Shown piece by piece: positions 25,238 through 35,110 of a stretch of 35,110 nt of DNA. Each line of letters opens with the position of its first letter. Positions within the stretch are counted from its first letter, which is position 1. Origin of the DNA: Planctomycetota bacterium (GTDB lineage: Bacteria; Planctomycetota; Planctomycetia; Gemmatales; Gemmataceae); NCBI GenBank assembly GCA_021807595.1, contig JAKBCS010000046.1, positions 1 to 35,110 of the forward strand, read 5' to 3'. The notes beneath the pieces are model-generated. The model was not told where the DNA came from. It was given only the letters and a program-made list of their open reading frames with translations, and did no database searches. The position numbers and the translations under genes were made by a program.

Positions 25238-26575
25238 TCAAATCGTTTTCAGATACTCGAGAATCGCTTTGCGTTCGTCCTCGCTGAGTTTATCGCCGTA
25301 GGTGTGGCCGCCGTTGCCACGTCCGATCGCGCCGGTGTCATAGATTTTGCGATACTCCAACGGCGACAGTTCGGACGCTTTGGGCTTGTTCGGCAGCACC
25401 TCTACCTTCCAACCCAATTTCTCCGCGTCGTAGGCATCGAGATCGGTACGGAACGAGCGCGTGAAAAACTTCGGCCGCGCTTTCGAGTTCAGGACGTGGT
25501 AGACCGTGGGCGAGGAGCCGTTGTGAAAGTACGGCGCGGTGGCCCAGATACCGTCGAGAGGCGGGGCTTGATAGCCAACACCGGCGCGGATCGGATAATC
25601 TCGGTTGAACCAACTCTTGGCGTAATAGTCGCCGAACTTTTGGGTGATGCCGTCGAAGCGCCGGCGATCCGTGCCGATCTTGTCGAGGGGCACAATTTTG
25701 TTCGGATAGGTCCACTTCTCGCCGTAGGTGCCGTGGCAGCGCGCGCAGTTCGACGCGAATAGTTCTTCCCCCTTGGCGGCGAGTCGGCGAGCGATGGGGA
25801 GGGGATACTTCGGCGGATTGAGCGACAGCAGGTAGGCGCGGATGTTCTTGAAGTCTTCCTCTGCCCGCATAATGTCGGAGCCGGAATTGAGCGGACTCAT
25901 CATAAACTGCATCAGAGAGCGAGCCGAGCGCGAATCCGCCCCTCCAGTAAAGTACATGGTCTTTTTCTTCTTGAGCAACCACCAAGCCGGCACGTCTTCG
26001 CAGAGATCGTCTTGCAGATCGAGATCGAGGCGCGTCAATCGGCGGTCGAGATTCGGTTCGCGGTAGCCGAGGAGATAGACCGCCATCGCTCCCGCCTCGT
26101 TGGTGCCACGGACATGGCAGAACTGAAAGGGCGTGCGCGGCGCGCGGCCGTCGGCGGCGGACATCTCCTCATAAAATGCCTGATAATCGAGGGTGGAATT
26201 GCCCAAGCCGACGTAGGACTTACCGCCGATCGAGCCGCCGTGACATACCATGCAATCCATGCTGATGCCCTTGCCCAAGCCCAGAGGCAACGGAGCGGGA
26301 CGCAGCCCCATCGGTAAGCCGCCGTTCAGATACGGCGCGACGTGCAGACCGTAGCGTTCGCGGAACAATCGGTCGTAGTCGGCCGCGGCGGGCTTTTGTT
26401 TCAGCCCCCACTGCTTCCAGACATCGTCGTAGGCGCGGCGCGTCATGGTCGGCGGCGCGTAGCATTTGGTCAGCAGCGCCTTCTCGCCTCGAACGGCACT
26501 CCCCTCCTCGGCTCGAACCGTTGCCAAGAAGCCAAAGGACAGCACGACGAGCCACAGACGAGATTTTCGCTTCAT
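25238..26575 (-). CDS. Exported two-haem c-type cytochrome
   Basis: 445 residues from the ATG at 26575, which follows GGAGGT; the longer frame to 26710 lacks support. A signal peptide (MKRKSRLWLVVLSFGFLATVRA) precedes the mature part. Two CXXCH haem motifs lie at 108-112 (CMVCH) and 277-281 (CARCH). The spacing and the C-terminal YQAPPLDGIWATAPYFHNGS segment resemble di-haem cytochrome c peroxidase/MauG-like and planctomycete PSCyt-type proteins. A role in periplasmic electron transfer is likely. It is encoded upstream of the DUF1501 gene and may act with it. Confidence 0.88.
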   Translation of the reverse strand: MKRKSRLWLVVLSFGFLATVRAEEGSAVRGEKALLTKCYAPPTMTRRAYDDVWKQWGLKQKPAAADYDRLFRERYGLHVAPYLNGGLPMGLRPAPLPLGLGKGISMDCMVCHGGSIGGKSYVGLGNSTLDYQAFYEEMSAADGRAPRTPFQFCHVRGTNEAGAMAVYLLGYREPNLDRRLTRLDLDLQDDLCEDVPAWWLLKKKKTMYFTGGADSRSARSLMQFMMSPLNSGSDIMRAEEDFKNIRAYLLSLNPPKYPLPIARRLAAKGEELFASNCARCHGTYGEKWTYPNKIVPLDKIGTDRRRFDGITQKFGDYYAKSWFNRDYPIRAGVGYQAPPLDGIWATAPYFHNGSSPTVYHVLNSKARPKFFTRSFRTDLDAYDAEKLGWKVEVLPNKPKASELSPLEYRKIYDTGAIGRGNGGHTYGDKLSEDERKAILEYLKTI

Positions 26576-26826
26576 CGCTCGAACCTCCACGCTTCCTCGA
26601 TTGCTCCGCTTCTTTTCCGCTTCTTTAATTGTAGCAACGGCGTTCAAGGGATTCCTTCTGGTTCTCGACTCGTACAATAACTTCCCTGCCCATCTCGGCA
26701 CGGAATGCAAACCGTGCCCCTGCCGGACGATTAACTCTCCTTCGCCGGCAGATTCGGTAGCGGCCGCGCGCCAAAGGGCCTCGCGGTAGGCGTGGTTCGC
26801 CGGACCTGCGCAAAGGAGCGACTCGG

Positions 26827-27765
26827 ATGGAAATTCGCACGTTTCAACGAGGCGACGAAGTCTCGCAAGTGAGCATTTACAACGAGGCCGCCGGCGAACT
26901 GCCGAAGTTCAAAGCGGCGACCCTCGACGAAGTTCGCCGCCGCGCGCTCGCTCCCGACTACGACGCGACCGCTCGATTCCTCGCAGTTGTGGACGGTCGG
27001 CCCGTGGGCTACGCCGGATTTCAGGAGAACGGCCGCGTGAATTATCCCTGGTGTCGCAAGGGACACGAGGCGGCGGCACAGCTGTTGTTCGATCGCGTGT
27101 TGCAAACGATGGCGGCGCGCCAAATGAAGACGGCATTCGCCGCCTATCGTGCCGATTGGCCCGAACCGTTGGCATTTTTCCAGGCGAACGGCTTTCGGCA
27201 GACGCGCGAGATGGTCAACTATGTCCTCGACATCGTCGAGATGCCCACGCCCACGGCGCGTCCCAACAGCAGTATCGGGCCTGCGACACCCGAAGACTTG
27301 TCCGCCATTCTCGAAATGGGCGCGAAGGTGTTGCGCGTGTCCGAGCGCGAGGCGCTGGGAGTCTATCTCTTCGACAATCCGTATTTCCCCGCCGATTCGG
27401 TTTTCGTTCTCCGCAGCCGTGCCGGGGGTCCCGCGATGGCCGTGGCCGTGCTCGTCGCCAACCCGGCCTACGCGCATCCGCGTCAAGTCGATGCCGCCAT
27501 GCCGTGTTTTCGTCTCGGCGCGTTTGGCACCGAAGGGATGACCGCGAAGCGAATCAACGGCCTATTCAGTTTCGTGACCGCCGACGCGCGCGACGCCCAC
27601 CCTCTGGCGCTCGATCTCTTGGGGTATGCGGCCTATCGTTTACAAGACACCGAGGTGGAGACATTCGCGGCCCAGGTTCCCTCGGACGCTGGCCACTTAA
27701 TGCGTTTCTACAAACAATACTTCCAACGCCAGGGAAGTTTTCCCGTACTCGAACGCGCAATCTGA
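26827..27765 (+). CDS. GNAT-family N-acetyltransferase, probably tandem domains
   Basis: 312 residues with AAGGAG 8 nt before the ATG. The first half (1-140) contains GYAGFQENGRVNYPWCRKGHEAAAQLLFDRVL, an acetyl-CoA-binding pattern (R/K-x-x-G-x-x-A). The second half (about 150-305) begins IGPATPEDLSAILEMG and looks like a second, degenerate GNAT domain. The substrate cannot be told from sequence. It is divergent from the cytochrome gene and is followed by the FIST gene after 62 nt. Confidence 0.75.
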   Translation: MEIRTFQRGDEVSQVSIYNEAAGELPKFKAATLDEVRRRALAPDYDATARFLAVVDGRPVGYAGFQENGRVNYPWCRKGHEAAAQLLFDRVLQTMAARQMKTAFAAYRADWPEPLAFFQANGFRQTREMVNYVLDIVEMPTPTARPNSSIGPATPEDLSAILEMGAKVLRVSEREALGVYLFDNPYFPADSVFVLRSRAGGPAMAVAVLVANPAYAHPRQVDAAMPCFRLGAFGTEGMTAKRINGLFSFVTADARDAHPLALDLLGYAAYRLQDTEVETFAAQVPSDAGHLMRFYKQYFQRQGSFPVLERAI

Positions 27766-27780
27766 CGAGTGGAGAGAGTA

Positions 27781-27809
27781 GAGCGGAGCGAGAAGAAATT
27801 GCTCCGCTC
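27781..27809. repeat. Short hairpin between GNAT and FIST genes
   Basis: GAGCGGAGC and GCTCCGCTC (9 bp) enclose an 11-nt loop, 15 nt past the GNAT stop. It shares the GAGCGGAGC word with the larger palindrome family, so it may be a truncated relative or a coincidence. Confidence 0.55.
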
Positions 27810-27827
27810 GATAATGGAGGGCACGAC

Positions 27828-29000
27828 ATGCCGTTCGCCGCCGCCTTGTCCACGGCCGAGCCGACCCGCCAAGCAGTGGAAGAGGTCTGCGCGCGGACGC
27901 GCGCCGGTATATCCGGCGCGGTCGATCTCGCCGTCCTCTTTTTCTCGGCGCATCACGCACGCTCCGCCGACGTGTTGGCGCAGGTAGTCCAGCAGCGTCT
28001 GTCGCCGGGCTGTCTCCTCGGTTGCGTGGCCGAGTCCGTCATCGGCGAGCAACGAGAGATCGAGCAAAGTCCCGCCGTTAGCCTGTGGGCCGCTCGTTGG
28101 GCCAAACCCGTTACAATGGTTCCGTTTCATCTGGTGTTGGAACGCACCGCCGACGGCCCCAGTCTCTTCGGTTGGCCCGACGAACTGAACGGCGACGACA
28201 CCGAGCGAACCGCCGTCCTGCTTCTGGGCGATCCGTTTACCTTTCCCATCGACTTGTTTTTGCGGCGCGTCAACGAAGAGGCTTCGGGTGTGCCGGTTCT
28301 GGGCGGCATGGCCAGCGGCATCGGCGGTGCCGGTCAATGTCGGCTGCTGTTTCAAGATGCCGTCGAGGACCAAGGCGCGGCCGGCATCTTGCTGCGCGGT
28401 TCGCACGGCTTGCGCTCCATCGTGTCGCAGGGCTGTCGTCCCATTGGTCGCCCTCTGGTTATCACACGCGCCAAGGACAACCTCATTCTCGAATTGGGCG
28501 GCAAAACGCCGTTGGCTCTGTTACAAGAACTGTGGCCGGCGCTGTCGCCGGAGGAGCAGCACTTGTTCCAACAGGGGCTGCACATCGGCCGCGTCCACAA
28601 CGAGTACAAGGGCGATTTCCAGCGCGGCGATTTCCTCGTCCGCAACGTCCTCGCCCTCGAACGCGAAACGGGGGCGCTTGCGATAACCGACCGCGTGCGC
28701 GTCGGTCAAACGGTGCAATTCCACGTCCGGGACGCCGCGACCGCCGATGAGGATTTACACGCTCTGTTACGTCTCGATTTAAGCGCTCACGACCTCGCGC
28801 CGAAATCGGCGCTGTTGTTTACCTGCAACGGGCGCGGCACGCGCTTGTTCGCACAGCCGCACCACGATGCGGGCGTTGTCCGCGCCGAGGCCGGCGACAT
28901 CCCCATTGCCGGTTTCTTCGCGCAGGGTGAGTTCGGCCCGGTCGGCGGACAAAACTTCATTCACGGCTTCACCGCCAGTTTGGCGCTTTTTGAAGAGTGA
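27828..29000 (+). CDS. FIST N- and C-domain sensor protein
   Basis: 390 residues from the ATG at 27828 with GGAGG 7 nt upstream; the reading frame begins earlier, inside the GNAT gene, without support. The N-terminal half fits FIST_N ([48 protein letters not shown]). The C-terminal half fits FIST_C ([67 protein letters not shown]). FIST domains are thought to sense small ligands such as amino acids. Here the module stands alone with no kinase or methyl-accepting domain attached, and the gene sits between a GNAT gene and the str cluster. Confidence 0.88.
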   Translation: MPFAAALSTAEPTRQAVEEVCARTRAGISGAVDLAVLFFSAHHARSADVLAQVVQQRLSPGCLLGCVAESVIGEQREIEQSPAVSLWAARWAKPVTMVPFHLVLERTADGPSLFGWPDELNGDDTERTAVLLLGDPFTFPIDLFLRRVNEEASGVPVLGGMASGIGGAGQCRLLFQDAVEDQGAAGILLRGSHGLRSIVSQGCRPIGRPLVITRAKDNLILELGGKTPLALLQELWPALSPEEQHLFQQGLHIGRVHNEYKGDFQRGDFLVRNVLALERETGALAITDRVRVGQTVQFHVRDAATADEDLHALLRLDLSAHDLAPKSALLFTCNGRGTRLFAQPHHDAGVVRAEAGDIPIAGFFAQGEFGPVGGQNFIHGFTASLALFEE

Positions 29001-29095
29001 AACCGTCGATCCGCCGCACTGGAACGCCAACCGGAAGCCGTTGCCCCGGCAGTATCGTCGCCGCTGTCGCAGCGCATTTTCCATCGCCTTCCATC

Positions 29096-29124
29096 TTGAC
29101 CAAAGCCTTCTCGACCACTACCGT
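29096..29124 (+). promoter_or_regulatory. Possible sigma-70-like promoter before rpsL
   Basis: TTGACC at 29096-29101 and TACCGT at 29119-29124 are separated by 17 nt, about 58 nt before the rpsL start. The -10 match is weak (3 of 6), so this is a candidate only. Confidence 0.25.
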
Positions 29125-29181
29125 ATTCTTTTTACGATTCCCATAGGCCCGACGATTCGTTGGGGCGAGGATGAGAACGAT

Positions 29182-29556
29182 ATGCCGACGATCAATCAAT
29201 TAGTCCGCAAGCCGCGCGTGCAACAGTATCGCCGGCCGAAACATCCCGCTTTGCACGGCTGCCCTCAGAAAAAGGGCGTGTGCTTGCAGGTCAAAATCAT
29301 GACGCCGAAGAAGCCGAACTCGGCGCTTCGCAAGGTGGCTCGCGTCCGCCTCTCCAACGGCGTCGAAGTGACGGCGTACATTCCCGGTGAAGGCCACAAC
29401 TTGCAAGAACACTCCATCGTCTTGGTGCGCGGCGGCCGTGTCCGCGATCTGCCGGGCGTGCGCTATCACATCGTGCGCGGCGTCCTCGATTCGCAAGGGG
29501 TGGCCGACCGCAAACAGGCGCGCTCCAAGTACGGTGCCAAACGCGAAGGCAAGTAA
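29182..29556 (+). CDS. rpsL: 30S ribosomal protein S12
   Basis: 124 residues, the usual length. It begins [11 protein letters not shown] and carries [20 protein letters not shown] and [16 protein letters not shown], the universal S12 core in the decoding centre. Lys43 is conserved, but residue 88 is Arg where E. coli has Lys (RVRDLPG in place of RVKDLPG). The Lys88 to Arg change is a known streptomycin-resistance substitution elsewhere. First gene of the str cluster; a zinc-ribbon gene and rpsG follow on the same strand. GAGG lies about 12 nt before the ATG. Confidence 0.98.
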   Translation: MPTINQLVRKPRVQQYRRPKHPALHGCPQKKGVCLQVKIMTPKKPNSALRKVARVRLSNGVEVTAYIPGEGHNLQEHSIVLVRGGRVRDLPGVRYHIVRGVLDSQGVADRKQARSKYGAKREGK

Positions 29557-29659
29557 GGGTAGTCCGCTCGTTCCGCGAGTGGAATCGGTTGTGCGCCGCC
29601 AGGCAAAGTCGCCTGCGGCACTTCTCGCGCTCGCCCGTATCCTTCTCATTGAGGAGTGG

Positions 29660-29902
29660 ATGGACGCAATGATGGAACTGAAACTTACCCTCGATTTCGC
29701 CTGTTGTGGATGCGAACAAAACGTGGTCGTGACGCTGGAATGCAGAGGGGAAAAGTTGAGGGACCGAGACTTGCCTACCGTCCGGGTGCCGTGTCCGACA
29801 TGCGGTGCCATCAATCAGTTATCGTTCGAGACGAATGGCACCGTTCGTTCGGTGCGTCCGGCGGTGTGCTATCGGCCGTTGCCGGAACCTTCGGTGAATT
29901 AG
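29660..29902 (+). CDS. Small zinc-ribbon protein within the str cluster
   Basis: About 80 residues from the ATG at 29660; alternative ATGs at 29669 and 29672 have better spacing from GAGGAG (29651-29656). Two Cys pairs, CCGC and CPTC, about 30 residues apart suggest a zinc ribbon. It sits between rpsL and rpsG, an unusual spot. No nucleic-acid-binding signature beyond the ribbon is apparent. A ribosome-associated role is possible by position only. Confidence 0.6.
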   Translation: MDAMMELKLTLDFACCGCEQNVVVTLECRGEKLRDRDLPTVRVPCPTCGAINQLSFETNGTVRSVRPAVCYRPLPEPSVN

Positions 29903-29957
29903 GAACGTCTTGCCAGCCCGCAGCGCCAGCAAGAGACATCAAGGGACAGAAAACGTC

Positions 29958-30434
29958 ATGGGTAAGCAAACTTCCAGCGTCGAAACGCTGAAACAAAACG
30001 TGCGGTTGACCGGACTTCCCGAGTTGGCCGTCAAGTTCATCAATTGTCTGATGTGGCAGGGCAAGAAAGCGACCGCCGTGCGCATTTTCGACGGCGCGCT
30101 CGGACAGATTAAGAAACGCATGCCCGACCTCAATCCGATGGACGTGTTCATCTCCGCCGTCGAACACGTCAAGCCCACCGTCGAAGTGCGCTCCAAGCGC
30201 GTCGGTGGAGCGACGTATCAAGTGCCGATGCAGGTGAATCGGAAACGACAACAGAGTCTAGCGATCCGGTGGATCGTCGATGCCGCCCGCAAGAAGGCCG
30301 GTCGTCCGATGTACCTCCGCCTCGCCGACGAACTCATGGCCGCCTACCGACGCGAGGGCGAGGCCATGACCAAACGCGAAAACACCATCAAGATGGCCGA
30401 TTCCAACAAGGCATTCGCCCACTTCGCCTGGTGA
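29958..30434 (+). CDS. rpsG: 30S ribosomal protein S7
   Basis: 158 residues. VKFINCLMWQGKKATAVRIFDGAL and VEHVKPTVEVRSKRVGGATYQVP are the conserved S7 core, followed by LAIRWIVDAARKK and the C-terminal NKAFAHFAW. It nucleates assembly of the 30S head and contacts E-site tRNA. The N-terminus reads MGKQTSSVETLKQNVRL and lacks the PRR-rich start of most bacterial S7. An internal ATG is not a better choice, since the frame before 29958 is Pro/Ser-rich and unrelated. fusA follows after 108 nt that contain the inverted repeat. Confidence 0.96.
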   Translation: MGKQTSSVETLKQNVRLTGLPELAVKFINCLMWQGKKATAVRIFDGALGQIKKRMPDLNPMDVFISAVEHVKPTVEVRSKRVGGATYQVPMQVNRKRQQSLAIRWIVDAARKKAGRPMYLRLADELMAAYRREGEAMTKRENTIKMADSNKAFAHFAW

Positions 30435-30445
30435 GAACGGCTATC

Positions 30446-30538
30446 GTCGGCTGTCGGCTATCGGCTATCGGCTATCAGCCAACATCACAGGGATCGGGCG
30501 GTTTGCCGATAGCCAAAAGCCGATAGCCGAAAGCCGAC
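30446..30538. repeat. Inverted repeat with iterated CGGCTAT arms
   Basis: The left arm (30446-30476) holds three consecutive CGGCTAT-like heptamers, and the right arm (30508-30538) is its imperfect reverse complement. It begins 11 nt past the rpsG stop and ends 4 nt before the fusA start, so it overlaps where a Shine-Dalgarno would be. Confidence 0.8.
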
Positions 30539-30542
30539 TGTC

Positions 30543-32654
<2,112 letters not shown>

Positions 32655-32660
32655 GCCGCC

Positions 32661-33947
32661 TCATATCACCGTCCCATCCGCGATCACCGTGCCGCGCGGA
32701 ATGGTGATGATCCCTTCGCGGATGACCCATTGATCCGTCTCGGCGTCGATCACGCCCCGATGGTTGGTGATGCGCACATTGCGGCCAATGCGACAATCTT
32801 TATCCACAATGGCGTTTTCAATCGTGCAATTATCCCCGATGCCGAGGTCGGGGACGCCGCGCTGACGGTTGGACAGGCGTTCGAGGTCGGTCTCGAAGCG
32901 ATCCGCGCCGATCAGCACGGTATCGCGGAGAACGACGTTGCGGCCAATACGGCTGCGGACCCCGACGACGCAGCGCTCCAGCGTCGTCCCCTCTTGCACG
33001 ATGCAGCCGTCGCTGATGAGGCTCTCCTTCATCGACGCCGCGCTCATGCGCGAAGCCGGCAGAAAGCGCATGCGCGTGTAGATGACGCCTTCGGGACTGT
33101 GGAAATCGAACGGCGGATTATCGCTCGCCAGCGCCAGATTCGTTTCGTGATACGCTTTGACGGTGCCGAGATCTTCCCAGTAACCGTCGAAGACGTGGGC
33201 CTGAACGTGGTGCGAACCGATGCTGCGCGGGAATACCTCCTTGCCGAAGTCGATGGCCAACGGCTTGGCGGTGAGCAGGTCGAGCAGCGCGTCGCGGTTG
33301 AAAACGTAGATGCCCATGCTGGCCAGATAGGGTCGGCCTCGACCGTGGACGCCGTGCTTCGCCAGCCACTCGTCGGACATGCGAACGGGAGCCAATTGCT
33401 CCTCCGCCTTCGGTTTCTCGACGAAGCCGACCACTTTGCCGGTTTCATCGACGCGAACGATGCCGAACGCCTCGACCTGATTGCGCGGCACCGGCAGCAC
33501 GGCGAGCGTGGCGTCCGCCTTGGTCTCGCGGTGTGTGGCCAGCAGTTGGCGAAAGTCCATGCGATACAACTGATCGCCGGACAGAATCAGCACTTCCTTA
33601 CACGGATCTTCGACGACATAGCGCATCTGTTGCCGCACGGCATCGGCGGTCCCTTGATACCAGTCGGCGGCCTCGTTGGTCTGCTGGGCGGCCAGCACTT
33701 CCACAAATGCCTGACTAAACGGGTCGAATTTATAGGTATTGGCAATGTGCCGATGAAGGCTGACGCTGAGGAATTGCGTCAGCACAAAAATGCGGTTGAG
33801 TCCGCTGTTAATGCAATTGCTAATGGGTATGTCGATGAGTCGGTATTTACCGGCCACGGGTACGGCCGGTTTGCTGCGAAGTTTGGTAAGAGGATAGAGA
33901 CGTGTGCCTCGACCGCCGCCGAGGATGAGACTGAGAACGTCGTGCAT
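32661..33947 (-). CDS. glgC: Glucose-1-phosphate adenylyltransferase
   Basis: 428 residues with GAGG 6 nt before the ATG. The N-terminal GGGRGTRLYPLTKLRSKPAVPVAGKYRLIDIPISN is the ADP-glucose pyrophosphorylase signature, with the substrate-binding Lys-Pro-Ala. DQLYRMDF and FVEKP follow. The C-terminal left-handed beta-helix repeats (CTIENAIVDKDCRIG) match the family. It makes ADP-glucose for glycogen synthesis. The stop lies 6 nt from the fusA stop on the opposite strand, a tight convergent pair. No other glg gene is present here. Confidence 0.96.
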   Translation of the reverse strand: MHDVLSLILGGGRGTRLYPLTKLRSKPAVPVAGKYRLIDIPISNCINSGLNRIFVLTQFLSVSLHRHIANTYKFDPFSQAFVEVLAAQQTNEAADWYQGTADAVRQQMRYVVEDPCKEVLILSGDQLYRMDFRQLLATHRETKADATLAVLPVPRNQVEAFGIVRVDETGKVVGFVEKPKAEEQLAPVRMSDEWLAKHGVHGRGRPYLASMGIYVFNRDALLDLLTAKPLAIDFGKEVFPRSIGSHHVQAHVFDGYWEDLGTVKAYHETNLALASDNPPFDFHSPEGVIYTRMRFLPASRMSAASMKESLISDGCIVQEGTTLERCVVGVRSRIGRNVVLRDTVLIGADRFETDLERLSNRQRGVPDLGIGDNCTIENAIVDKDCRIGRNVRITNHRGVIDAETDQWVIREGIITIPRGTVIADGTVI

Positions 33948-34074
33948 GGACTGCCTCGCTGGGAGAGAACCTATTCCAGATAGATCGTCGCGAGCAGCCG
34001 TGAAGGCTGCGAGTCTCTAACATGCTAGCATAAGGGGGGCTTTGCAACCAGTTCCCCCCAAAGGAGCACCCCTC

Positions 34075-34971
34075 ATGCCGGATTTCGTCGTTATCGCAAC
34101 GTGGCCGTTCGGTCAAACCGCCGTTAAGAAAGCCGCCGCGCTGTTGCAAGACGGCAAGCCCGCGCTCGATGCCGCTCTTGCCGGAGCGCAAGCGGTCGAA
34201 GACGATCCCAAGGTGCATTCGGTCGGTTTCGCCGGACTCGGCAACGCCATCGGCACCGTGCAGCTCGATGCCTGCGTGATGGACGGCCAATCCTTGGCAT
34301 GTGGAGGTGTGGCCGGCCTGGAGAACGTCCGCCACGCCGCCGCCGTGGCCCGGCGCGTCATGGAAAAAACGCCGCACCTCCTGCTCGTCGGCCAGGGAGC
34401 GCAACAGTTCGCCATGCAACAGGGCTTTCCCCTGGAAACCCTGAACACACCGGAGAGCATCGCCGAGTGGGAGAAAGTACGCCCGGCGAACCGGCAGCGT
34501 GAGCAGCCGGGTACGGAGAAAGACCACGACACCGTGACCGTCCTCGCCCTCGACCGCAAAGGCTCTCTCGGCGGCGTTTGCACGACTTCGGGATTGGCCC
34601 ACAAGCTGCCGGGCCGCGTCGGCGATTCGCCCCTTATCGGCTCCGGCTTGTACGTCGATAACACGGCGGGCGCGGCGGGAGGAACGGGCGTCGGCGAAGA
34701 GATTGTGCGCATCGGCGGCAGTCTGCTCATCGTCGAGGCCATGCGCGCCGGCAAGAGTCCGCAGGAAGCCTGCGAGATAGCCGTGCGCAAGGTCAACGCC
34801 GTGGCAGTGCGCCGCGGCGTCCATCCGGCCCGCGTGGCGTTTCTGGCGCTCGATCCCAAGGGCCGCATCGGCGCGGCCTGCACCGAGCAGACAAATTTTG
34901 AATACGCTGTTGCCCGTCCAGGTTCGGTCGAGTTGTTGAAAGCGAAAGAAATCGGCGTGCAGGCGAAATAG
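34075..34971 (+). CDS. N4-(beta-N-acetylglucosaminyl)-L-asparaginase / isoaspartyl peptidase family (Ntn hydrolase)
   Basis: 298 residues with AAGGAG before the ATG at 34075. The autocleavage site is HDT followed by VTVLALDRKGSLGGVCTTSG, and GRVGDSPLIGSGLYVDNTAGAAGGTG is the downstream signature of glycosylasparaginase. The precursor should split before the Thr, which then acts as nucleophile. No signal peptide is obvious, in contrast to several family members that are exported. Codons about 137-147 (RPANRQREQPG) just before the cleavage site come from a copy of the interspersed repeat at 34482-34511. The palindrome copy E follows 8 nt after the stop. The natural substrate cannot be told apart from sequence. 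Confidence 0.9.
   Translation: MPDFVVIATWPFGQTAVKKAAALLQDGKPALDAALAGAQAVEDDPKVHSVGFAGLGNAIGTVQLDACVMDGQSLACGGVAGLENVRHAAAVARRVMEKTPHLLLVGQGAQQFAMQQGFPLETLNTPESIAEWEKVRPANRQREQPGTEKDHDTVTVLALDRKGSLGGVCTTSGLAHKLPGRVGDSPLIGSGLYVDNTAGAAGGTGVGEEIVRIGGSLLIVEAMRAGKSPQEACEIAVRKVNAVAVRRGVHPARVAFLALDPKGRIGAACTEQTNFEYAVARPGSVELLKAKEIGVQAK
34482..34511. repeat. Interspersed repeat unit inside a coding sequence
   Basis: Thirty bases containing GGCGAACCGGCAGCGTGAGC match the units near 9635-9730. The unit is read through in frame and lies about 20 bases before the codons of the catalytic HDT. It is flanked by a short direct repeat, GTACG (34477-34481 and 34511-34515). Confidence 0.8.
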
Positions 34972-34979
34972 GGTGAACG

Positions 34980-35045
34980 GGTTCGCCGCGACGCGGAGCG
35001 GAGCGCGGGAAGCTGCCCGAGATCCGCTCCGCGTCGCAGCGAACC
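34980..35045. repeat. Palindromic repeat (family copy E)
   Basis: The arms share GACGCGGAGCGGA with copy A. The base reads GGTTCGCCGCGAC against GTCGCAGCGAACC, with one mismatch, and the apex is larger and unpaired. It lies 8 nt past the asparaginase stop and 6 nt past the stop of the minus-strand gene at the window end, so it sits between two convergent stops. Confidence 0.9.
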
Positions 35046-35051
35046 AACGCA

Positions 35052-35110
35052 TCAATCGATGATGTTGTAGTACAGCACCACGCCGGGATCGTTGCGTGGA
35101 TTGTACCGTT
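35052..35110 (-). CDS. C-terminal end of an unidentified protein (partial)
   Basis: Reading the minus strand, the frame from the window edge ends RYNPRNDPGVVLYYNIID and TGA at 35052-35054. Only about 19 residues are visible. The tail is conserved-looking, but I cannot name the family. Confidence 0.55.
   Translation of the reverse strand, partial: RYNPRNDPGVVLYYNIID

Overview
The window looks like a chromosomal segment of a planctomycete, most likely a Gemmataceae-type organism. The reasons are high G+C content, a DUF1501 protein with a twin-arginine leader, a Pkn-type kinase with a long N-terminal extension and one membrane helix, a planctomycete-like RNA polymerase omega, a divergent EF-G, and dense intergenic palindromes. 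This assignment rests on protein style; no 16S gene is present.

Layout. 1-75 is the tail of an unidentified plus-strand gene. 452-5701 (plus) holds purQ, a DUF58 protein, and a pair made of a RecQ-type helicase fused to a phosphoribosyltransferase domain and a DprA-like protein. A tRNA-Leu(CAA) faces them at 5704-5787. 5835-12882 (minus) is a housekeeping run read right to left: pheA, a DAHP synthase, tpiA, secG, yicC, gmk, rpoZ and a membrane protein. dnaK (13352-15298, plus) ends in a textbook terminator. 15357-21309 (minus) carries a small unknown protein, a Ser/Thr kinase, ahcY and two membrane or anchored proteins. 21463-26575 (minus) carries trpF, an HPF1-like (DUF2228) protein, the DUF1501 protein and a two-haem cytochrome c. 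26827-32654 (plus) holds a GNAT protein, a FIST protein and a str-type cluster: rpsL, a small zinc-ribbon protein, rpsG and fusA. glgC (minus), a glycosylasparaginase-like gene (plus) and the tail of one more minus-strand gene close the window.

How the genes fit together. pheA and the DAHP synthase sit together and, with trpF elsewhere, serve aromatic amino acid synthesis. tpiA-secG and yicC-gmk-rpoZ are familiar bacterial pairings. rpsL-rpsG-fusA is the translation cluster, lacking tuf and carrying an extra zinc-ribbon gene.

The most unusual content is threefold. First, a bacterial protein aligns closely with the human PARP cofactor HPF1, including the Tyr-Arg pair that HPF1 uses with PARP1 and an acidic residue at the catalytic glutamate position. 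Second, the RecQ-phosphoribosyltransferase/DprA pair may be a DNA-processing or defence module. Third, several repeat families recur. One is a 64-68 bp palindrome in five copies, all 6-25 nt past a stop codon. A second is made of inverted repeats whose arms are short tandem iterations, again next to stop codons. A third is a GGCGAACCGGC-type unit that supplies the stop codon of tpiA and is embedded in frame in the asparaginase gene just before its autocleavage site.
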